This document shows, piece after piece, positions 51,244 to 61,139 of a stretch of 64,000 nucleotides of DNA; positions within the stretch are counted from its first letter, which is position 1, and each line of letters opens with the position of its first letter. Origin of the DNA: Struthidea cinerea (taxonomy: Eukaryota > Chordata > Aves > Passeriformes > Corcoracidae); NCBI GenBank assembly GCA_013397865.1, contig VZTI01003931.1:1592770-1656769 (forward strand). Direction: 5' to 3'. Below the pieces are notes generated by a model. The model saw only the letters and a program-made list of their open reading frames with translations, did no database searches and was not told the DNA's origin. Both the position numbers and the translations under genes were made by a program.

Positions 51244-54017
51244 GTAAGGAATGCATGTTTTCTTACGTGTTTTTAAAATTTATTTTGAATGTCATCTTCT
51301 GTTTTTTCTTTCTGTGGTGGAACCTTTTGAAAAGCAAATCCACTCAGTCATATTTTGTCTGAAGCGTATAATGCTATATTGTCAAGTTCTTCTTTTAGTT
51401 TTCCTTTTCTTTTTATGCCTTCTTGTTTGCAGTATCCATTCGAATGGGAAGTTGTTTTTTCTAATAGTTTCCATCTCTATTTGGCAAATGTCAGTAGATG
51501 TCTTTTTAATCTCTCTCTGTCATGAAGTGGAAACCAGTAAAGTTTCCCTTTACTGACTTGGCTTTTGTTAAAATAATCACTGAAGATTCCAACGTATTTT
51601 GGATAATAGAGCTGTTACTTCATCTGGGGTTCTTTCTGCAGGCTGGCTGGCTTCCATGGCATTGTCTGAATAAAAATGCCAGATAGGGAGAAAGCCTTAA
51701 ATTAGTGTGTAAGCAGATGGGATTTAAGGGTAAAATTCTGTGCAACACTCTTCTTTATTTCTCAGCTACCACTTGCTGACACAAGGAATTGCAATTTTTT
51801 CTCAAGTTGTGCAGTGAAATTACATCATCATATTATTTACCTGCATGATTACATTTCCAATTATTTCATAAGCTAGAAAAAGATATCCTAGAAATTTAGC
51901 TCTGTTTTCAGCTAGGTTAACAACAATTTGAAGAGAGGCAGGAAGTATCAGCCCTGAACTCTTTGACAGTCACTCTTTGATCAGAGAGATGTACGATATG
52001 ATTATCAAATTCCATGCATACTCCCACCTGTGTTCTCCAGCTGAAGGGGAGAATTAACTGGTATAGATAAGAATGGGTTTATTTGTTAAGTATTTGTTAG
52101 GTCACTGCTAGTTGAAGCATTTAGGAAAAAAACCCTAACATTCCCAGTAGTTTAAAAAAAAATCAGTAGTGATAGTCTATTTTTCCTAATTTCCCTTAAA
52201 AAGCAGTAATTTTGTAGGACTCGTGATATTCCTGTGTTGTGGAGGAAGAGGCCACACAGAAGAATAGAGAATTTGTTTGTAGTTGTGATTTCCGAATCCT
52301 CTGCTTCTGTTTCCCTGTTCTGACCTCCAAATGAGTCATTCTTCTCTATTGTCATACTTTTCAGCTGGTAAAACATTATAGTCCATAAAAAAAACCATCA
52401 CCTGTTCATAATCCACCAGTGTTTCATGTGGACAATTAGCTCTTTTTTCATATAAATTCCTGCATGTCAGTTGTGTGAATGTTTTGGAAACTGTAGCTTG
52501 AATGATCCTTCGAGACTAATACAATTTTAATTCAAGAATAATTTTCTTGAAGTTATGAATCTTATCTCAGAATTAGACATTATTTATATCAAAGAGTACC
52601 CATGGTGTTCAGGCTGCTCAGATGGTTTGGTCACTCAGTTGTTTGAACATACTGTCACTGATCATTGGGTAAAGAAATTGTACCCAATGGAGAATTTCAG
52701 CTCTGCAGTTTTTTAAATATTCTTTTCTTTTTAAGGCAAGAAATAAATTAAATTACAGTACCAGATACCTCTCTAAGAGTGACAATTAATTACCACTTTG
52801 GCATATGTCTTCTTTCTAAAGTGTCAATATATTTTCAGTTTTATCAGGACTAAACCATCATTCAAAACGCTCTTGTGGTGAGATCTTGATTGTGTGCTAT
52901 ATCATGAGGATCACCGGATGCCTTTGGTCCCACAGAATTTTTAGCTTCCCAGGCATTCACATAGTAATCTCTACATATCCTGTGGTTTTAACTTTTTTCT
53001 GGTTTTCATAAGCCTCTTTACTTACATGTACAGTGAAAATCTAACTCAGGAGTTTTATTTTAGTGAAGTCTGGGAGCGCCTTGGTGCTTTGCTTGTGAAA
53101 TGTGTAAATGTGATCTGTTGCTCGCTGACGCAAGACACAGGCATCGGTATGTGGCTGTGGTGAAAGAGACTTAAAGGCTCTTAAGCTCTATGAAGTAACA
53201 CAGGTTAACTCAGGAAAGGGGCATCTTCCTCACGGGGAAGGCAGGGTGGAAGTGAGCAAAATGCTGTTGCTTTGCCCACACCCACCCTGTGCCTAAAAAG
53301 GTGCAGAATACTTTGGCAGTAACGTGGGCTGAGCCAGTAAGGTTTGCATGACTCGATGTCACCCAAAGATCTGTAAAACAAAGGCCTTTTCCTTGTAGCA
53401 TTCAGCTGAGGTCACCAGTGTGGAACTTAATGAACTGACACTGGGGATGGGAAATGTAAAGATACCAAGTCAAGGTGATAATTCAGAAGAGGTATGAATT
53501 ACAAACAACATTAAAAAAAAAAAACATTAACTGCACATGCTGACATTTACTAGAGTTCTTTATAGGGTTGATAGATGCATTTGGATGCATCTAAGTTGCT
53601 AAGTCCACACAGGATTATGTGGAGGATGGAAGCCTACTAGAGAAACATGTCTCTGCAGGTGTCATGGGGTAGTATTTAAAATTCGCAGTTCTTTAAGAGG
53701 CATAGATTATATTAGGTTTGGAGTTGCGCCATAACCAAACCTCAGGGAAGAATCTGGACTCTTGTTTCCAAATGAAAAGGTAGGTTCTTATTGTTCATGG
53801 CATCATACTATCACTTTTATTACCATATAACTACATATTTGCCTTGAAAATCTATAGCAGGAATAAAACAAAAGAGAGTGAGAGAGAGGCTTTCACTAAA
53901 ACTGACTACGATTTTTTTCTCCACTAAGGAATAGATTATTTTCTTCTGAGTCTATTACATTGTAAAGCTTGATTCTCCATTTCATTATATTGTTTTTATG
54001 CCCATGTAGCTCTGTTT

Positions 54018-54078
54018 AAGCATCCAGTGGAGTTACATCAGCATAAAACTGGTATAACAGTGGAGAATCCAGCCCGTA
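54018..54078. repeat. possible ancient amniote repeat
   Basis: AGCATCCAGTGGAGTTACAT, CAGCATAAAACTGGTATAAC and GTGGAGAATCCAGCCC follow the order of an old sauropsid repeat (CAGTGGAGTTACACCAG, AAACTGGTGTAA, GAGAATCAGGCCC). Best of the three such matches here. Family name not assigned. Confidence 0.45.
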
Positions 54079-56050
54079 GTGTACCATAGCATTGCAGTAT
54101 GAGGTACTGAAGATATGGTAAGCACACACTTCAGTAGATAAGCTCTTTTCACTTGGCAACCTCTCTGCACCTTTTTTTTGTTTTATAATCAGCCTTTTCT
54201 GAATTGTGTTTACAAAGGTACTCAGGTTTTATTTTGGGGAGTAGTGTGCCTGTTCTAATATGCTATTGATTTTTCAATTTGTGGCATTAACATTGTTTTA
54301 GTGGTTTTATGCACTCATACAAAGAACAGGATAGAGCTCTTGTACTTGCACTGTAAGGAAGCTCATTTAAAATGTTCCTGAGGCTGGAGTCCTCCTGGCC
54401 ATTTGACTGAGGTTGCAATGTACTGTATCAGTTTAGTATCTCATATCTGGGGGACTATTTTGTGCATTTGCTGGCCAATGGGCTCAATATTCAGATAGGT
54501 CTTTTCCAACTCAAACATCTGACTGTGTGCCTTGTTGCAACAGAAAATTGCTGCCTTGATAATGTTTGGTAATACTCTTACATTATGTGAGCCCCAGGAT
54601 ACTATTTATGAATCTAACATTTTCAGCACTGCCCGCAGGCACGAGGCATGAGCAAATGGTGTTTATTGCAGTGCAAATAGGATCTTGCTCTTGTGCAGAT
54701 TCTGTCTGGAAGCTTGCATGTTCCCCAATAGAATGGGAACCATATGGATTTTTTTTTTCCACTATTTGGCAGGGAAATAGTGACCAGACACTGCAGATAA
54801 TGCAGTCCCCAAATATGAAGGGAGGGTTGGTGTAGCAGGGGAGTATGTGCTTTGTCTGTCAAGCAACAGGAACTGTTGTTAAAGCGCTGCCTCTGTGTGC
54901 CTTATGATGTACTGGAAATAAGCTTCTTTTTAACCTCGCTTAAAAATGTGTTCTTTTGAGCCCCTTGTAAACCCCCCCTCAGGAACTTCCAGGACCATCT
55001 TTCTGCCTACTAGTGGTGAGTTTCCCTTGTGCTCATAGAATCTAGGCATGCTGAAAAAGTCTATTTTTAATACAAGGGTGATGTCCATTTTGCCTTGCCC
55101 TTGCCACCTGCGTGCTTGTGCTTCTGGTGTTGCAATTGCAGCTGAGGAGCAGGGACACTGTCTTGCACCTGCAAAAAACTGCATGGACCAATGTCAGGAT
55201 GCAAACTGCATTCACAGAAAATGCAGCTGAGCCTTTTGGAGAGCTCTCCTTAGAGCTCACAGGTCAACTACCCTAACGCCTACAGCTCTCAAAATACCTA
55301 GTGCACAGTACTAGATACACTGTGCATTTTAATGCCAGGAAACTTGGAGGCATAATTTAATACATCTAAAATGAATCAAAGCCAGGATAATTCATATCTC
55401 TTTCCACTCTTCTTTCTGATGCAGATATTCTGATGACTGAGAGTCCTGTATTCCCTTGAATGAACTTACAAATGCATCTTCCACCTCATTTCACCTCTCC
55501 CTAAGCCTAAAGAAAAAAAAGAAGGCAAAGCCTAAGACTGAATATATCAAGGTCCTCAGCTGCAGATCTTGTTGGTGTGCTGTAGGGTTTGTGCCAGAAC
55601 AGGCCACCCTTGTGTTTTTGTTCCCCCTGTCTTTTATTAGATCCCCAGCATGTCTCTTAATGCCAGACATATGAGGATATTAGCCCATTTGTACTTAAAG
55701 GGAATTTAGCGAGATGCCTCGGTGTCCCATGGGTGAGGGCATGTTGAGCCCTCTTTGTCAATGAGCCTTGCCCTGGCAGCAAATGACTCCAGCAGTGTGG
55801 TAGGTTGAACATCCCATACCTGAGTGTGGCTCTGCTTGAGCCCATCCCCAGCAGGGACACCTCTATCCTCACCATACCACTGTACTTCACGTGTGGCAGA
55901 GACATCCACATCCTTTATTATTAGATCCTTTTGGCCGCAAGTGGCACTGAGGAAGGAAGACAAGCCTTTGTCTCTTGATGTAAGAGATTCCTGACTGCAA
56001 AGTGTTTTCTCTACAGCCTGTCGCAGTGACCGAGATTTTTACACTTGATT

Positions 56051-56090
56051 TATTATTACTATTATTATTAGTAGTAGTAGTAGTAGTATT
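56051..56090. repeat. compound TTA / TAG trinucleotide microsatellite
   Basis: TTA/CTA units change abruptly to five TAG-type units (GTAGTAGTAG). The change of unit by one base inside one array is typical of microsatellite evolution by point mutation and spread. Confidence 0.95.
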
Positions 56091-58420
56091 AAAATTGAAA
56101 TATATGGACGGGATTTTCTTGCACTTGCATCATCAGAGTTTCTTCCTGTCTCTTCCTTGATGCCCTTGTGCATGAATTTTCCCAATACAGCTGAGTGTCC
56201 TGGTAGTATGTTTTATTTGATGCTTATTTGAGAGCATTCCAAATGGCGTCAGATAAACAGTATTGGCAGGGGTGTTGGAAGGGCTGTATTTTCCACATTA
56301 CCATAGTATATATTCTACAGGCTTATGTACTATTCAGATAACTGCATCTCTAAGCTGAAACTGAAATGGCAAGCTGTCTGTCAAGTTCTTGGCTTAGCAC
56401 ACATTTTCTGTAAATTTGTTAGTATTTGCTAGGATTTATTGGAGAGTTTATTCCAAAGAGTCAGCACTACTTCCAAATGGAAAGTTGTTTCTTCCCTGTA
56501 CTTGTCTTTGTCCAAGCAGTTCATATGTGGTTATGAGCCCAGCAGCAGTGCCAGGTTTATGAACAGAATGAGAACAGAATGAACGAAAATGTGTGGTTTT
56601 CTCAAAAGAGTTCTGATTTTATATTATCTTTTAGCTTAAGAGGTTTATATGTATTCCATTCCACATTTTACCCATAGACTAAATTCTTTCAGTCTGCCAT
56701 TTACTGTTTTCATTTGCTGCACACAACATTTTTTAGTTGATCCAGTTAGCAAGAGCATGGCCCAGGAGATTTCTGGTTAACACTGATCTGGGGGAAGACC
56801 CCTGTAAAAGGGGTTAGACAATATGCATTGTGCTAGTGCCATAGATGAACCTGGCTAGTGGTAAAAATCCTTTCTCCCACGATGTTGTGTGAACTTAATA
56901 TTTGGTATAAGCATGGAGATACAAACAGCTCTAAGTTCTCATAATAAGATATATATAAAATCAGGCAAAGGCACAATTTTAAAATAGTCTCTGTGCGAGC
57001 ATTGTGAGGGCAGATAAATGGTCCTAAAATAGCATTATATTTCTATTAAACAAAAAATCACTCAGATGCCACCTGCTGCTTTTGGCATTTTAAAATCTGA
57101 TTTGGAATAGAAAGAACAAATGATTGCTTCTCTGTCTCCCTCTCCCCTCCTAACTTCGAATGTTTCCGCCCAACATTCAAAGACAGCAGCCTGTTTTTCC
57201 AAGGCTATTGGTTGAAGTCGGTGGTTATTTGAGCCTGCATCCAAAATGAATGCATCCAGTCTGAACTAGACTGATTAGTACTAAATCTGTGATGCCAGGG
57301 CGATCAGGCAATAGAGCACTTGTATAAACACCAGTAATGATTTTTTTGTTCTTGTCGCATGGCTCTCATGGAAAGCTACTGTTGATTGCCTCAGAGTAGG
57401 GAGGGGGAAAAAATATAAAAAGAGAGGGAATGCAATCCACTTCACTCTGCAGAATCTTCTGTTGCTTACTGGTGCATCCTATATGAGAAGGATCTACATG
57501 AGGTTTAAATTGGACAAAAGAACACTGCACAGGGGTGTTTCTCTCTGAGTCCAAAATACCAGCATTTGGACAACTGTAAGTCCACAAACATTCTTTTTTT
57601 AAGCAATTTTATTGTTCTGGCTTACAGTTAAAACTGAAAAAAGGGTAAATGCAGAAATCTTTACAAGCACACACATATTAAGTACTAACACAATCCAGCA
57701 GTAGTGATATTTTCCAAGTGGTAATTTTATCAATAATCATTAACCCACAGGGAAGGAGAAAGAATATAACATTTATTACCATCAAGAAAGAGATTGTGCA
57801 GCTTCTGTTCATAGCATGCAACAGTGGAAATAAAACCAACTAAATCTGAGATTTGCAGTGCTGCCTGGGGCATTTAGCCTCATAACTCCTGATACATTTC
57901 ACCAGGAAAAGGGGGTTTTGCTCTCTGCCTAGATGAGTATGAAAATTCCAGCCAGCGTTTTTGTAGCCACCCCTTAATAAAATAATTCAGGCATGTATAT
58001 AGAATGTGTTATTCTCAGCACTGAAGCACTAGGATATGAAAAGAAAACAGTACCCTGTGTAAAAATGAAATCGGTAATGTTGTCTTCGATATCGCGTAAG
58101 AAATTTCCTTTCACTAGCTAGCACTCTGGAAAATCAGCTGTCTTTGCATTTCAGATAATTGCTTCTTGTATTGTGAAGTTCTATATTTGTGCTAGTTGAA
58201 GTGAAAAAAATATGCTTTGTGTAAATATTCCTCCTCTTTTCCATTTTCAAGATCTGCTCAATGGAGCCATCACATCTTTTTTATTGTGGTTTTGGAAATA
58301 GATGGACATAATTACCTGTGTAGACTCTTTTTGTCTTTGCCCAGGAGGCAGCAAATTATTTAGTCAGAGCCTAAGTAGTCAAAAGGTTCAAAAAACCTCG
58401 CTTTTGTTCTTTGTTTGCAG

Positions 58421-58517
58421 ATTTTATTCCTCACCGTACAGTATTCCAACAAACCGCATGATTCCACAGACATCAATCACGCCATTCATTGCTGCTTCCC
58501 CCGTCTCTACATATCAG
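58421..58517 (+). CDS. RBMS3: RBMS3 exon: Ser/Thr/Pro-rich C-terminal region, first part
   Basis: The acceptor is CTTTGTTTGCAG ending 58420 and the donor is CAG followed by GTACGT. The exon is 97 nt: one base completes a Gly codon and 32 codons follow, ending in phase 0. The peptide starts FYSSPYSIPTNRM and includes IPQTSITPFIAASPVSTYQ, a low-complexity Ser/Thr/Pro/Ile stretch of the RBMS3 tail. The Pro in SIPTN is Ala in the mammalian protein as I remember it; this may be an avian difference or a private change. The intron after this exon is open for 45 more codons, unlike the other introns here. The role of this tail is not established from sequence; it is outside the RRMs. Confidence 0.97.
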
Positions 58518-61088
58518 GTACGTCAGATTTGCACTTGTCTACTGTGTTTCCCAGTTAATTATGTTTTGGATGTGGTTGTAGGCAGAGTGTATACCCCAGA
58601 AAATTGTGTAAGTGCTTGCACTCTTGAGTCACACTTACAACAAAGGGCTCTCTAGCAGTATTCAGGTATCATTGGGGAGAGTTTTAAGTGTTTCCCGCAT
58701 TCTTTGCAGCAGTAATGAAAGCCACCGTAATTCTTAATTTCAATCAGCTTCTCTGATAAACAACATTTTGCTTAATTACCAGTTGACAACACCAAAAGCT
58801 TGTCATTCTTATTGAACTGTTTCCTCATTTTGGCTCCCCTTCATTAGCCAAATTTTTTTTAAGTGTTTTTTCTAATAATTTATGTTGACTGCATTATACT
58901 TTGACCTTTTGACCTCAGCTGTATTTTTTCCAGTAACTGCATCCTTTAAAAGCACTCATTTTTATCCAATAATCCCTGACAAAGCAAATTACTTGAGGAT
59001 AAGTGTCCTCAAATCATTCTTTAGTCTGCTACTACATGCCATGTCGTTCAGAATTTCTCTTTTCAGCATATCCCTCTCAGATCTCCACTGGAAAATTATT
59101 GTCTTGTTTTGGCTTTCTGAAATGGAAGTCAAAACCAGATTGTATGCTTTTATTATTAGCCATTCTCTGGGAACATACGACTTCACAGAAGCTGGTCATT
59201 GTCTATACATTTTCCAGTTATAGTTATTTCTGTCCTGTGCCATCAGTGCTTTTCCAACCCTGAGTCTTACCTGAAATAAGCTACCCAAACTTGCAAAGCT
59301 GCATGATGGGTTGTTCTTAATGTCAGGGTTGGTTTGTTGGGGTTGGGGGGTTGCTGATGGTATGGTACTGCTTACAGGTAATTCTGGGGGGTAACTGTGC
59401 TTTAAACTTGATCTTCAAAGATAAATGATTCTTGTAATTCTCTTTGACTTTTGTGTTATTTTATTTTAGATGGCTATGTAGCACTTGCCAAACAAAAGTT
59501 GTTTTGATGAGGTGAATTCAGTAAATTTCAGTAATGGCAGCACCAAAGAAGATTCAATGCCATAGGTACACAAGGACAGCTCACACACAGTTTTCTCAGT
59601 AGCAAAGCTGGCTTAAGAGCCATACTACTTCCCTCTTATTCAGGCCACTGATTTCAGGCCACCCAGCCACTTGCTTTCACCACTGCTCCACAGTTCACAG
59701 TTGCTCCCTTTTTCCATTCTGGTTTGAACCATTGCATCCGTTTGTGGTTTCATGTGTTTGCACCAAAACCGTTCATTTTTACTTTTTTTTAACCTGTATC
59801 ATTTTCCTTAGATAGTTTGCAGTCTAAGCCCAAAGACATTTGCCCTGGCATGGTGAAGGACCTGCAGTGGTGCAAGAGTGGGAGCAATGAGCAGTAGCAG
59901 GATGTGGCAGCTCTAGTGTGTTTTAACTCATGGGGATTCACAGCAGAAAATGTTGCAGTAGAGGTGTGTTCACATGTGGGTGTGCTGGTTTTGGTTCTAA
60001 AGATGTCTTGCTGAACTTGCTTTTCAACAAAAAACAGACTTTGATAAACATATACAAATGTTGAAGCACGCTTATACAATTAATTCTCAAGACTTCCTTC
60101 ATCAACAAAATCACAGAGCATCTGGAGAAGTGGGACCTTGTAACTTTCTCCTTGTCATGCATGGTCAGTCTGAGGTGCTACACACCCATCTCTGTGACAG
60201 GAAGTGAGGTGCCCTCTGATTGCTCTAGCACAGCTACATCTTTTGTGTACTTGTGTGTTGTGGTGCCCAGATTGATGCAAAAGGAAACTGAAATACACAA
60301 TTCTTGGGGCAGAGTCTGAGCTATGATAGCATGTGGGCTGTTCACACGTAGCACAAGAGGGAGTTATGTCTCAGAGGTGCCACCACAAATATGCAAACAG
60401 TCTGTAATGTGTTTAATTCTTAGTAAAATTGTTATAACCTTGAAATATATGTCAGTCATAAGGCAGAGCAACAAAGAAAGACTTTGGTGATGCATATGGA
60501 GTTCTGGTGGGAGTAGACCCCAGGATGCTCAAGCTAAGAATGATCCTGGAAGGGCAGACTTCTTAAGCCAGCTTTGCTGTGAAAGTTTTCAATTAGAATA
60601 AGTTTCAAAAACTCTGAATTAGATCTGCAGTTCTTACTGAAAACAGAATAAACCATTCTGGGATCTCTGAAAATGTTATACCTTTAAAAGTTCATACAGA
60701 TACCTTTGAAAATGAACTTTGAACATTTTATGTCTCCTGCACTGTCGGTTGGATGACATGTTCATGATTACATTGATGGATGAAAGCAAACAATGCAAAT
60801 GAAAAATAGGACAACATGGAATATTGAAGACTGCTTTATGAGATAAAATGTGATTCATAGAAGTGGTGCATTCACTGAGACTTCTGACGTTGGTGGAAGA
60901 CATTATCAAAGGAAATTCGAAATCTTTTTCCTGTGTCAATAACTTTACGAAGCGTAAATTAATTTTGTGTTCAGTTATAAGACTTAAGTCTTTTGTCAAA
61001 ATTAGCACCTTAGTTGTAATAGAATATTTTCAAGTAAATCTTTGAGTTTTAAACTTTTCTATGCTAATTAAAAGTATTTGATGTGCAG
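58518..61088 (+). other. RBMS3 intron (2,571 bp)
   Basis: Phase-0 intron with GTACGT donor and GATGTGCAG acceptor. The first 138 bp read on in frame from the exon to a TAG at 58653-58655. The rest holds no recognisable exon or repeat. Confidence 0.85.
61064..61088 (+). promoter_or_regulatory. weak 3' splice site with branch-point candidate
   Basis: CTAAT at 61064-61068 fits the branch consensus (branch A at 61067, 21 nt from the AG). The stretch between it and the AG is purine-rich (TAAAAGTATTTGATGTGCAG), so the pyrimidine tract is poor. A second AG follows six bases after the first (GCAG GTCCAG). Confidence 0.5.
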
Positions 61089-61139
61089 GTCCAGAGTACT
61101 TCATGGATGCCTCATCCGCCATATGTTATGCAACCAACA
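61089..61139 (+). CDS. RBMS3: RBMS3 exon: 17-residue VQSTSWMPHPPYVMQPT segment
   Basis: This exon is 51 nt, phase 0 at both ends, encodes 17 residues and ends before GTAAGT. The VQSTSWMPHPPYVMQPT segment is diagnostic for RBMS3; RBMS1 has a diverged equivalent. It continues the proline-rich C-terminal tail. Since it is symmetric and its acceptor is weak, it is a natural cassette exon: skipping would remove 17 residues without a frame change. Known RBMS3 isoforms differ in this part of the protein as I recall, but I cannot confirm that this exon is the one. The next expected exon (starting GAVITPTMDH in the mammalian protein) was not found before 64000. Confidence 0.96.

Larger units (their letters stand above)
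51244..58420 (+). other. RBMS3 intron (7,177 bp)
   Basis: Phase-2 intron with GTAAGG donor and TTGTTTGCAG acceptor. It contains a possible ancient repeat at 54018-54078, a compound TTA/TAG microsatellite at 56051-56090, and otherwise unremarkable sequence. No additional exon, RNA gene or recent mobile element was recognised. Confidence 0.8.

Noticed and set aside
59420..59490. Acceptor-like TTATTTTATTTTAG before ATGGCTATGTAG in the 2.6 kb intron
   Set aside because: Reaches a stop after three codons in the incoming phase and lacks a convincing downstream donor.
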